Below, in pieces: positions 7,601 through 15,762 of a DNA stretch of 29,111 nucleotides. The notes below the pieces were generated by a model, which worked only from the letters and a program-made list of their open reading frames with translations, was not told the DNA's origin and ran no database searches. The DNA lies in the NCBI GenBank assembly GCA_910583765.1, contig CAJTYS010000046.1, positions 1 to 29,111 on the forward strand. Direction: 5' to 3'. Both the position numbers and the translations under genes were made by a program. Position 1 is the stretch's first letter, and every line of letters starts with the position of its first letter. Source of the stretch: an uncultured Eubacteriales bacterium (GTDB lineage Bacteria > Bacillota > Clostridia > Peptostreptococcales > Anaerovoracaceae).

Positions 7601-9010
7601 ATGGACGGAACTAATTTAGGGATCATCACCCTGATCCCTGCGCTAGGCTTTTTTGTCTTCGCGCTGGTAACTAAAAAGTGCATTTTGAGCATCATGCTGT
7701 CAGGCATGCTGGGATACATATTTTACTACAAAGCAGGGTTCTTCATGCCAATGATGGACGCCTTGCAGGAAGCGGCATGCGATGGAGACAACAATTACAT
7801 CGTGATCATCTGCCTATTGTTCGGATGCTTCGTGCAGCTGCTGAGACAATCAAAGGGCGCCGTGGCAGTGGGCGACCTGGCCAGAAAATACGTGAAATCA
7901 GAAAAACAAGTGCTGCTATTAACCTGGATCTGCGGGATCATCATCTTTGTGGATGACTATCTCAGCATCTTAGTCACAGCCAATTGCGTCATGCCTCTTG
8001 CGGATGAACAAAAAACACCGAGAGAAATGCTCTGCTATATCATCAACACCACATCAGCGCCAGTCTGCCTGATCATCCCTATCTCCGCATGGGTCGTATT
8101 CTTTTCCGGTGTCTTTGAACAGCAGCCGGAAGCCGCGGAAGTGGGCGGCAGCGCCATGAGCATTTACTATCATATCATGCCGTACTTCTTCTACCCATTC
8201 CTTTGCGTGCTCTTCGTGCTGCTGGTGATTCTGGGCATTGTGCCAAAAATGGGAGGCATCAAGAAAGCATATGCCAGAGTCGCGGAAACCGGTCAGCTGT
8301 GGCCAGCAACCAGCAACATGCAGAACCAGGGCGATGAGCTGGGCGAAGTCATGGGCGCGATCACAGACAATTCAAAAGATGAAAGAGAAGTGAAGCCTCA
8401 TCTCTGGGCGTTCATCGTGCCAATGGCAGTGGTGATCATCGTCACTTTATGGCTGGACGATATCCTTTATGGAGTCAGCATCGGCATCTTCGCCTGCTTC
8501 CTCCTGTTTGTCCCTACCAGGATCATGAGCCTGGGCAAGTTTTGCGATGCTTGTTACAAAGGCCTGGAAGACATGCTGTTTATCGCAGTGGTCTTGGTGA
8601 CATCCCTGTTTTATCGAGAAGCCATCAATCTGATCGGTCTGTCGGATTACCTGATCGAAGTCGCGGGTCCGTACATGAGCGCCTCATGGCTGCCAGCCAT
8701 ATCCTTTGTGATCATCGGCCTGGTATGCTTTGCCACGGCCAACATTTGGAGCGTCCCTGCGGTATGCACGCCGATCATCCTGCCTCTGGCAGCCTCCTGC
8801 GGCGCAAGCATCCCTCTCACATTGGGAGCCATCATCTCCGCGGCATGCTTTGGTGCGCAGGCTTGTTTCTATTCAGACGTGACATTGCTGTCCGCCTCTG
8901 CCTGCAGAATCAACAACGTGGATTACGCAGTGGCGCAGCTGCCGTACATTGGGATCGTCACTGGGATCTCATTGATCGGATACATTATCGCTGGTTTTGC
9001 CATGGCATAA
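7601..9010 (+). CDS. NhaC-superfamily transporter, candidate lysine (LysW-like) or lysine-derivative carrier
   Basis: 469 residues from the ATG at 7601, behind AAAGGAA; an upstream TTG at 7574 is less likely. About a dozen hydrophobic segments cover the protein. The sequence IFVDDYLSILVTANCVMPLA and the SAPVCLIIPISAWVVFF stretch are hallmark NhaC-type antiporter regions. Family members exchange Na+ or H+ and organic substrates (for example malate/lactate in MleN). Comparative genomics of lysine riboswitches has proposed an NhaC-type lysine transporter named LysW. Being third in an operon under a lysine riboswitch, this protein probably moves lysine, the GRE substrate, or exchanges substrate for product. 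No sign of truncation; the last gene of the operon. Confidence 0.88.
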   Translation: MDGTNLGIITLIPALGFFVFALVTKKCILSIMLSGMLGYIFYYKAGFFMPMMDALQEAACDGDNNYIVIICLLFGCFVQLLRQSKGAVAVGDLARKYVKSEKQVLLLTWICGIIIFVDDYLSILVTANCVMPLADEQKTPREMLCYIINTTSAPVCLIIPISAWVVFFSGVFEQQPEAAEVGGSAMSIYYHIMPYFFYPFLCVLFVLLVILGIVPKMGGIKKAYARVAETGQLWPATSNMQNQGDELGEVMGAITDNSKDEREVKPHLWAFIVPMAVVIIVTLWLDDILYGVSIGIFACFLLFVPTRIMSLGKFCDACYKGLEDMLFIAVVLVTSLFYREAINLIGLSDYLIEVAGPYMSASWLPAISFVIIGLVCFATANIWSVPAVCTPIILPLAASCGASIPLTLGAIISAACFGAQACFYSDVTLLSASACRINNVDYAVAQLPYIGIVTGISLIGYIIAGFAMA

Positions 9011-9095
9011 AGGCAAAGCTGGCTTTACCCATTTTCCTTCACAAATGGACCCTGTTGATATTTTTCACATGAAAACACAGCTCAACCTAAACACA

Positions 9096-9129
9096 AAGCC
9101 GGTCTTCTGATTTTGTCAGAGACCGGCTT
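9096..9129. terminator. Hairpin between converging operons
   Basis: AAGCCGGTCT (9096-9105) pairs with AGACCGGCTT (9120-9129), continued by CTGA/TCAG inside after one bulged base. The T-tract is weak on both sides, but the position 85 bases after the transporter and 17 before the converging GPH stop supports a shared terminator. Confidence 0.6.
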
Positions 9130-9146
9130 GATTCATACGCTTGCAA

Positions 9147-10529
9147 TCATTTCTCTTTGTTTTTTCGTTTTTCCAGCTCTTGCTGGATCTCCTCGAATCG
9201 TTTCTTGGTAATCGGATATTTGTACAAGGCCACAAGCGCCAGCACCAGAAACACTGCTGGCAGCACGGTCACAGAAGTTTCCACCCAGCCCAGGGCTGTC
9301 TCCGTCTGCACGGCGGCTTCTCCGTCAAATCCACCGATCTGCAGCACGATCCCCAGGACCTGGGTCCCTACTCCAGTAGCCAAAGCTTCCACCAGTCCCT
9401 GCAAAGACACAATGGCGCCCTGCCGCTTTTTCCCTGTTTCCAGTTCATCATACTCGCACACGTCATAAATGATGGCTGGCATTAACTGCCAGTAAATGGA
9501 CGTGGAAATGGCCACAAAAAAGACAAAGACCAACAGCTGCGCCAGTCCATGGACACCTGTGAATTTGGCGATGGTCACGCTGACAGCTCCCACTGCGAAA
9601 ACAAGCAGCAGCACCGTCCGTTTGTCCGTAGCCGCGCTCAATCGTTTGGCAATGAAAATCAGAACAATGCAAACCCCAGTCCGATAAAGAAGCATGCCGG
9701 AAATCGCGCTTGCGGAAAGCCCATGATTGTATGTAAAGTAGTATACCAGCGCTGAGGAAAAGATCGCATAGCTGACCAGCGCGAACAGACTGGTAAACAG
9801 CAGGTATTGGATGGGCTTGAGCTTCAGCACCTGCCAGTATTCTCCGAAAATTTGGCGTAGACTAAACCTGGGCAATGGCGGCACGCCCTGGGAAGCGCAG
9901 TTCAGATCTTTATCTTTCGCTGCTTTCACTGTGATCATAATAGAGATCATGGAAAAAATCCCCACTGTGGCTCCAGCCACAGACCAGGCGCCTGCCTGAG
10001 ACAAACCTAACCCGCAAAGAAAATCCACGAAAATAGAGGGCAGCACCATGCCAATGAGATTCCCCATCATGTTGAACACCGAAGCATAAGACCGCAGCTC
10101 CGTTCGTTCGTTATAATCCTGGGTGTATTCTGCTCCCAGCGCCAAATAAGGCACAAAAAAGCTGGTGTACGCTGTCCAGAAAATCACCAAGATCGCGCCA
10201 TAATAAAGCGGTTTGATCTCCGGGACCACGCCCACGGCCGTGAACAGCATGAAAACAGAGGCCGCGATGGGCATGGACATGATGAACATAAAAGGCCTGC
10301 GCCTTCCCCATTTTGTGGCCGCGTTGTCGCTGATATACCCTACGATGGGATTGATCAGCGTGTTCCACAGCGCACCTACGATGGTGATGGTCCCTGCCGC
10401 CGCTGGCTCAATGCCAGCCACGGTAGTGAGAAAAAACAGCAGGAACATGTTGATAAAGGCATAGGAAGCAGCGTCTCCCAGCGCCGCGGACGCATAGCCG
10501 ATTTTGCTTTTAAAGGTTAACTTTTTCAT
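9147..10529 (-). CDS. GPH-family (glycoside-pentoside-hexuronide) cation symporter, MFS
   Basis: 460 residues, about twelve membrane helices. The N-terminus (KIGYASAALGDAASYAF) and the cytoplasmic loop GYISDNAATKWGRRRPF are typical of the MelB/UidB/YicJ group, which imports sugars or glycosides with Na+ or H+. The loop carries the conserved Asp and the GRRRPF motif. The C-terminus is a short basic tail (KRKNKEK). No glycosidase or sugar-metabolism gene lies nearby, so the substrate cannot be inferred. Its own promoter and operator candidate lie at 10536-10566. It converges with the GRE operon and is not part of it. Confidence 0.9.
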   Translation of the reverse strand: MKKLTFKSKIGYASAALGDAASYAFINMFLLFFLTTVAGIEPAAAGTITIVGALWNTLINPIVGYISDNAATKWGRRRPFMFIMSMPIAASVFMLFTAVGVVPEIKPLYYGAILVIFWTAYTSFFVPYLALGAEYTQDYNERTELRSYASVFNMMGNLIGMVLPSIFVDFLCGLGLSQAGAWSVAGATVGIFSMISIMITVKAAKDKDLNCASQGVPPLPRFSLRQIFGEYWQVLKLKPIQYLLFTSLFALVSYAIFSSALVYYFTYNHGLSASAISGMLLYRTGVCIVLIFIAKRLSAATDKRTVLLLVFAVGAVSVTIAKFTGVHGLAQLLVFVFFVAISTSIYWQLMPAIIYDVCEYDELETGKKRQGAIVSLQGLVEALATGVGTQVLGIVLQIGGFDGEAAVQTETALGWVETSVTVLPAVFLVLALVALYKYPITKKRFEEIQQELEKRKNKEK

Positions 10530-10535
10530 AGCCCT

Positions 10536-10566
10536 ATCATATCCTATCGGGTTACCGGATAGTCAA
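10536..10566 (-). promoter_or_regulatory. Promoter with embedded near-palindrome upstream of the GPH symporter
   Basis: On the minus strand TTGACT (10561-10566) is followed by GATATG (10538-10543, 17-bp spacing) or TATGAT (10536-10541, 19-bp spacing). The spacer coincides with a 19-bp near-palindrome, CTATCGGGTTACCGGATAG (10544-10562, one mismatch pair), a likely repressor operator. The -10 lies only about 6-8 bases before the ATG, so the mRNA would have an extremely short leader. Confidence 0.45.
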
Positions 10567-10606
10567 TAGGTTTCACAAAAAATCTCTGCCTGCCAGAATG
10601 AGAAAA

Positions 10607-13600
10607 TCAAGGCAGCAGGATGGATAGCTGCTCGTCCCTGCCATCTGTTTTTCGCTTGTGAGCATCCTCGCGCACCAAGGCGGTTTCCGGTATTTCCGCA
10701 AGAAACGGTGAAGGATCGCCTGTTGTCAAAAGCAGCAGTTCTTCCTTTGCCCTTGTCATGCCCACGTAAAACAGCCGCCGCTCTTCCTCCAGGTCTCCGT
10801 TTTTCACAGGAAGAAGATCTTTCTTTAACCCGCACAGGAACACCACGGGAAACTCCAGGCCCTTGGCCCCATGAAGCGTCATGAGGGACACGGCCCCTGC
10901 TTTATAAAGCTTTCCTGCCGCGTTTCGTTTCAAATCTTGTTCTTCTCCTAAAAGCAGGTTGTCCAAAAAATCTTCCATGTGCTCATAAAAAAGAGCCATT
11001 TCCGATAATCGCTTTAACGGCGCATGAGCCGCGAATCCTGCTTTCTCGCTCCACTCCCGCAAGATGTCTGACGGTGGTTCTGCGGCTGATTTCTCAGAAA
11101 ACTGCTGGGCCAGGTAATCGCGAGTCGCTTCCGAGCGCTCTTGCCATAGCGCATCTAGCAATTCTTTTTCCGGCAGTTCCCCGCCCTGCAGCATCCACCG
11201 GAAAAAAGCAACGGTTCCCTTGACAACAGGATCATCGAGAAACGCTTCCCTGCCAGTGACCGTGTAAGGGATGCTCTCTTTTTGCAGGCAATTTTCCAGT
11301 ATTCTTGCCTGGTGGCGTGTCCTGTAGAGCACTGCGATGTCCGAGAAACTTCTATGAGTCTCCCTGTCCGCAGCGTGATTTTGCGCGTCCATCATGTCCA
11401 TGCCGCCAGTCATACGGTTGATTTCCCTGGCAATGAAAATGGCTTCTGACAGGTCGCTTTCTGCTTTGATTAAATAAGGTTTATGCCTCGTGCTTCCCAA
11501 GGCTGTAAGCATTCGCTGGCCGCCGGAATTGCGGCTGATCACTGGAAGCGCACAGTCCAAAATCTCGGAGCCGGAACGATAATTGATTTCCAAACGCACG
11601 GTTTCCATCTGAGGATAGTCCTGCGTCAGCCGCTGAAAACAGTGGGCGTCAGAGCCACGGAAACCGTAGATGGATTGATCGGGATCGCCGATGACAAAGA
11701 GGCTCTTTTTCCCCCACTTGCGAATCAGCTGATATTGGATAGGGCTGATATCCTGAAATTCATCTACCAGCAGCCAGTCAGTTCCTCCTTTTGGAAGCCG
11801 CAAAGCTTCCAGCAGCAGGTCGTCAAAATCCAGAAAACCCTCTGCCCGCAGCTTCTGGTCATACATCTCTGCCGCCTCTTGTGCATGGAATGCTTGCTCG
11901 TAAAATGACTGGGGCGCATTGTCATGATGCTGGCTGTTCTTCCCATCCAGAGGGAATCCCGCCGCGTCCTGGGGATCAAGGGCCTGGCCGCTGTTTTTCC
12001 AAGAGGAGATCTGGCGCAGCAGGGCTGCTGGCGACAGGTGGAGTTCCAGTTCTTTGGCTGTCAGCGCCGCGAGACGCATCTGTGTCTGTTCGCCTGCCAA
12101 ATGAACGTCCTGCCCTTGATCTTTCAATAATTTCAGGCAGATACTGTGGAAGGTTCCAATGGTCATGGCCGCTGTCTTTCTTTTTCCCAAAAGACCCTGA
12201 AGCCTCAGGCGCAGTTCCGCAGCCGCCTTGTTGGTAAAGGTGACGACTGTGATGCTGGCTGGTTTTACGCCCTGCTGCTGGATCAAATGCTGGATGCGGC
12301 GAACCAGGGTATAGGTTTTTCCAGTTCCCGGGCCTGCTATGACCGCTAGGAAATCCTTTTCTGAAGTGATGGCCTGCTGCTGCGGCAAATTTTCCGCAGG
12401 GATCGAGCATCCTGCAGAAGGCTCCTGCGCGGTGGCCGATGCCGGTTGTGCCGCTTTTTTCTTTGGTGTTTTCTTTTTTGCGCCTCCTGCGGGCAGGGCG
12501 ATGCTTTCAAAGAGGCTCACTTGGCCGCACAGTTCTTCGATCTCTTCTTTGTCAATGATTTTGATTTTTCCATATTCCCCGTCATATCCTGGGATTCGCT
12601 CCACTTTGCCTTGGCGCAGCCGCCGGATCCCTTCTTCAATGCATGGCCCCGCAGAGTGTTTGATTTCTTCCAGCGGAATGTCCCGAAGGATGAAAAATTC
12701 TGGTCCCAAATCTTTGATCATGGCATCGTACTGCCGCTTTACCTTTACGCTGGCAGGCGATTTATCTGTTGACGCGGCGATGACTTCCTGCAAAGGGACC
12801 AGGCTTTCAAAGGGCTTGCCTCCTGGCTTTTGATAATCCTCTGGCCTGTCCGCCAGTTCTTCAATGCGATGCAGGACTCCTATGGTGATTTTCTTGCCGC
12901 ACACCGGACAGACGCCATTATATTCCTTGGTTTCCAGAGGACTGAGACACAAATCACATTTTCGATGACCGTCCAGGTGATATTTCCCTTCTTCTGGAAA
13001 GAACTCAATGGTGCCTTCCAGTCCTTTCCCCTCTTGGATCGCCTGATATAGGCCCGCATAGGACATGGGGATGTCCAGCAAGTTCGCTTCCCGCCCCAGT
13101 TTTGCCGGGGAGTGGGCATCGGAATTGGAAACCAGATTGTAAGGGTCCAGCGCGGAAATCCGCCAATTCATCAGTGGGTCGGAAGAAAGGCCTGTTTCCA
13201 GGGCATGGATCTCGCCGGTCAGGTCTTCAAAGCATTCTTCAATGGCATCGAAGCCTGAGAAGGCTCCAAACAAGGAAAAATGGGGTGTCCAAATATGGGC
13301 AGGGATAAAGATGGCATTGGGGCAGGTTTCCAAAGTGATTTCCAGCAGATCCCGGCTGTCCAGCCCCAGGATCGGTCTGCCGTCAGAGTGGATGTTCCCA
13401 ATTGCCTCCAGGCGGCGGGAGAGCTGTTCCGCTTGTTCCAGGCCGGGCAGGAGAATCAGATTGTGGACTTTTCTGGTCTTGCCATTCTTTTTGTAAATGG
13501 AACTGATTTCTCCAGACACCACAAATCGGGGTTCCATGACGGAATCCCCAGATTTGAAATCGCGCTTCAATTTGTAAAGTCCTTCTTCAGCAGGCTCCAG

Positions 13601-13762
13601 CTTTTCTTTCAGCTCCTGCCGCCAGAGGGGATGGGTGAAGTCTCCGGTCCCCAGGATGTGAATGCCCTTTCTGCTTGCCCACAGCTCCAGGCATTCAGGC
13701 ACGCATTCCCTGCTGGTGGCTCTCGAATACTTGGAATGGATGTGAAGATCCGCGATATACAT
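10607..13762 (-). CDS. Fusion of EndoQ-like PHP-domain nuclease and UvrD/Rep-type SF1 helicase
   Basis: 1051 residues. Residues 1-230 are a PHP metal-dependent phosphoesterase domain: DLHIHSKYS (His7, His9), GTGDFTHP, an AHIWTPHFS segment at 155-163 and SNSDAHSP at 212-219. Cys269, 272, 285 and 288 form a zinc ribbon of the kind found in endonuclease Q, which nicks 5' of uracil, hypoxanthine and abasic sites. A lysine-rich linker (428-440) leads to a complete helicase: Walker A GPGTGKT (477-483), TFTNKAAAELR, DEFQD (667-671), GDPDQSIYGFRG, NYRSGSEIL, TLHGAKGLEFPVV and YVGMTRAKEELL. Repair of deaminated DNA followed by unwinding from the nick is the natural inference. The ATG lies 11 bases after the PPOX-like stop, suggesting co-transcription. 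Lesion specificity is unproven. Confidence 0.9.
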   Translation of the reverse strand: MYIADLHIHSKYSRATSRECVPECLELWASRKGIHILGTGDFTHPLWRQELKEKLEPAEEGLYKLKRDFKSGDSVMEPRFVVSGEISSIYKKNGKTRKVHNLILLPGLEQAEQLSRRLEAIGNIHSDGRPILGLDSRDLLEITLETCPNAIFIPAHIWTPHFSLFGAFSGFDAIEECFEDLTGEIHALETGLSSDPLMNWRISALDPYNLVSNSDAHSPAKLGREANLLDIPMSYAGLYQAIQEGKGLEGTIEFFPEEGKYHLDGHRKCDLCLSPLETKEYNGVCPVCGKKITIGVLHRIEELADRPEDYQKPGGKPFESLVPLQEVIAASTDKSPASVKVKRQYDAMIKDLGPEFFILRDIPLEEIKHSAGPCIEEGIRRLRQGKVERIPGYDGEYGKIKIIDKEEIEELCGQVSLFESIALPAGGAKKKTPKKKAAQPASATAQEPSAGCSIPAENLPQQQAITSEKDFLAVIAGPGTGKTYTLVRRIQHLIQQQGVKPASITVVTFTNKAAAELRLRLQGLLGKRKTAAMTIGTFHSICLKLLKDQGQDVHLAGEQTQMRLAALTAKELELHLSPAALLRQISSWKNSGQALDPQDAAGFPLDGKNSQHHDNAPQSFYEQAFHAQEAAEMYDQKLRAEGFLDFDDLLLEALRLPKGGTDWLLVDEFQDISPIQYQLIRKWGKKSLFVIGDPDQSIYGFRGSDAHCFQRLTQDYPQMETVRLEINYRSGSEILDCALPVISRNSGGQRMLTALGSTRHKPYLIKAESDLSEAIFIAREINRMTGGMDMMDAQNHAADRETHRSFSDIAVLYRTRHQARILENCLQKESIPYTVTGREAFLDDPVVKGTVAFFRWMLQGGELPEKELLDALWQERSEATRDYLAQQFSEKSAAEPPSDILREWSEKAGFAAHAPLKRLSEMALFYEHMEDFLDNLLLGEEQDLKRNAAGKLYKAGAVSLMTLHGAKGLEFPVVFLCGLKKDLLPVKNGDLEEERRLFYVGMTRAKEELLLLTTGDPSPFLAEIPETALVREDAHKRKTDGRDEQLSILLP

Positions 13763-13773
13763 GTTTGTTCCTC

Positions 13774-14244
13774 TTATCCTCTCGTTGCTTTTCCTGTCAT
13801 CTTAGTGACGTCCATCCGCAGGACATGCATGTTGTGAAACGCAGAGTTGATATATTCCATGCCTTCCTTTGGAAATTCTGGGCTGAGTTTGTCAGCAATG
13901 GCCTTGATGCCCTTTCTCTTTTCTTCTTCGTCCTCCACCACGCAGATGGTTCCAAAAGCAGTGACTGACCGGTACTGCGTGTTGAATTTCTCCGGCATCA
14001 AGACCACGGAGTCCACGACGTTCAGACACACGTTATGGTTGCCAGCGATGTTTTCCAGACGGTGGCCTTTCAGCGCACAGTGAAAGTAGATAGCATCACC
14101 CACGCATACGAAGTTCATGGGTACCGCATAAGGCGTGTTATCGCCGCTGACCGTTGCCAGCACGCCGTATTCAGCCTTTTCCAAAACTTCCAGAGTTTCC
14201 TCCTTTGACATTGCCTTTTCTTTTCTTCTCATTTCTTTATCCAT
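13774..14244 (-). CDS. PPOX-fold flavoprotein, NimA-like (pyridoxamine 5'-phosphate oxidase family)
   Basis: 156 residues from an ATG with GGGAGG upstream. The N-terminal EYGVLATVSGDNTPYAVPMN segment, followed by IYFHCALKGHRLENI, is the typical split-barrel FMN-binding pattern of NimA/YijF-type proteins. NimA members reduce nitroimidazoles, and many others have unknown flavin-dependent roles, so resistance should not be assumed. It is divergent from a MocR regulator at 14350, which suggests control by that PLP-responsive protein, and it runs into the EndoQ-UvrD gene. Confidence 0.88.
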   Translation of the reverse strand: MDKEMRRKEKAMSKEETLEVLEKAEYGVLATVSGDNTPYAVPMNFVCVGDAIYFHCALKGHRLENIAGNHNVCLNVVDSVVLMPEKFNTQYRSVTAFGTICVVEDEEEKRKGIKAIADKLSPEFPKEGMEYINSAFHNMHVLRMDVTKMTGKATRG

Positions 14245-14349
14245 GTTTTTACCTCCCAGTTTTCCTTGCGTTTTCTATGATAAAAGGATACAATAAAATC
14301 GTTCTTTATGGAAGTGCCAATTATTAGTTTTTAGTAGGAGCCAATTCAC
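14245..14349. promoter_or_regulatory. Divergent promoter region, candidate MocR operator
   Basis: The 105-base region separates the PPOX-like gene from the MocR gene. A direct repeat, GTGCCAATTA (14314-14323) and GAGCCAATTC (14338-14347), is spaced 24 bp start to start, which fits the direct-repeat operators of MocR/PdxR proteins. The second copy overlaps the MocR ribosome binding site (AGGAG, 14336-14340), suggesting autoregulation. Confidence 0.4.
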
Positions 14350-15762
14350 ATGCTATATATTGATAAAACCAGCGACACGCCTTTGTACGAGCAGATTTAC
14401 GCAGCATTGATCAGAGAGATCCTTTCCGGCTCCCTGGCTGCTGGAGAAAGGCTTCCTGCCACCAGAAAACTGGCAGATGAATTATCTGTTGGGCGCAACA
14501 CGGTGGACAAGGCTTATCAGCAGCTGACTGCGGAGGGTTATGTCCAGCCTCGGGTGGGCAGCGGTTTTGTGGTGAACGAAATTCCCCAGGGGATCCCCTC
14601 CCAGCTTTCTGAACAGGAAAGGGACGCCGCCCCTCTGCCTTCCTTTTTGCCGGAAAAAACGATGCCTGCCCGCTATGATTTTGCTTATGGTTCCATGGAC
14701 AATTCTGTTTTTCCTTATCATGCTTGGCGAAAAAGCATGAACAACGCCCTGACTGCCATGGAACTGGCTGACACCCTCACCTACCCCTGCCGCCAGGGAG
14801 AGCTGGCTCTGCGGTGGGAAATCTGCCGTTATTTGCGGCGGAACCGCGGCGTTTTGTGCGAGCCTTCTCAGGTGATTATTGCCTGTGGCCAGCAGCATGC
14901 TATGGAAATCATCGCCAATCTCTTTGATGCGCCGGACAAAGGTTTTGCCATGGAAGAACCGGGCTATGATGGAATTCGGACGGTCTTCATTAATCATCAT
15001 TACCAGCTCTATCCGGTTCCTGTGGAAAAGGACGGCATCTCTCTGAACGCACTGCGGAATTTGAATACCAATCTCTTGTACGTGACGCCTTCCCATCAGT
15101 TCCCCACTGGCGCTGTTTTGCCGATTGCCAAACGCAGGCGGCTGCTCCAATGGGCAGAGGAACGGGACATTTATTTGATTGAAGATGATTATGACAGTGA
15201 GCTACGGTATTATACCAATCCCATTCCCGCCATGCAGTCTCTGGATCCCCACGGCAGGACCATTTACACCGGGACCTTTTCCAAGTCCCTGGCGCCTTCC
15301 ATGCGCCTTTCTTATATCGTGTTCCCTGTGCCCCTGCTGGATCGCTATTTTCAGTATTATCAACGTTACAACGCCCAGGTGCCGCCTTTGCACCAGCTGG
15401 CTCTGGCTGATTTCATGGAAAACGGAGGTTACGAACGGCATATCAACCGCCTGCGGACCATTTATCGAAAAAAGCAGACAGCGCTGCTGACTGCCATGGA
15501 TCAAGTCTTTGGGGATCGGATCACGGTTTCCGGCGAGGGCGCAGGGATCCATCTTTTATTAGATGTAAAAAGCCCTCTTTCCCAGGATGAGCTGATTGAG
15601 AGGGCTGAAAAAGTCGGTATTCGATTTTATACCACGAAGGTATTGTACATGGATCCTGCCAATTGCCCCCGCAGCCAGCTGCTGCTGGGACTGCCTACGG
15701 TCCCGGACACGGCATTCATGGAGATCATGCTGTCCCTGCGGCAGGTGTGGGGAATGGAGTAA
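14350..15762 (+). CDS. MocR/PdxR-type regulator (GntR winged helix plus aminotransferase fold)
   Basis: 470 residues. Residues 1-75 are a GntR helix-turn-helix (LPATRKLADELSVGRNTVDK), followed by a class I aminotransferase-like domain of about 370 residues. The PLP-binding lysine is Lys312 in GTFSKSLAPSMRLSY, and the upstream DDYDSELRY segment holds the cofactor-contacting Asp. MocR proteins sense PLP and often an amino-acid adduct. The divergent PPOX-like gene is the likely target. Its 3' end overlaps the opposite-strand HipA-like gene by 38 bases. ATG at 14350 behind AGGAG. Confidence 0.95.
   Translation: MLYIDKTSDTPLYEQIYAALIREILSGSLAAGERLPATRKLADELSVGRNTVDKAYQQLTAEGYVQPRVGSGFVVNEIPQGIPSQLSEQERDAAPLPSFLPEKTMPARYDFAYGSMDNSVFPYHAWRKSMNNALTAMELADTLTYPCRQGELALRWEICRYLRRNRGVLCEPSQVIIACGQQHAMEIIANLFDAPDKGFAMEEPGYDGIRTVFINHHYQLYPVPVEKDGISLNALRNLNTNLLYVTPSHQFPTGAVLPIAKRRRLLQWAEERDIYLIEDDYDSELRYYTNPIPAMQSLDPHGRTIYTGTFSKSLAPSMRLSYIVFPVPLLDRYFQYYQRYNAQVPPLHQLALADFMENGGYERHINRLRTIYRKKQTALLTAMDQVFGDRITVSGEGAGIHLLLDVKSPLSQDELIERAEKVGIRFYTTKVLYMDPANCPRSQLLLGLPTVPDTAFMEIMLSLRQVWGME

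Noticed and set aside
13774..14244. Nitroimidazole resistance gene
   Set aside because: NimA similarity is fold-level; most family members have no proven resistance role.
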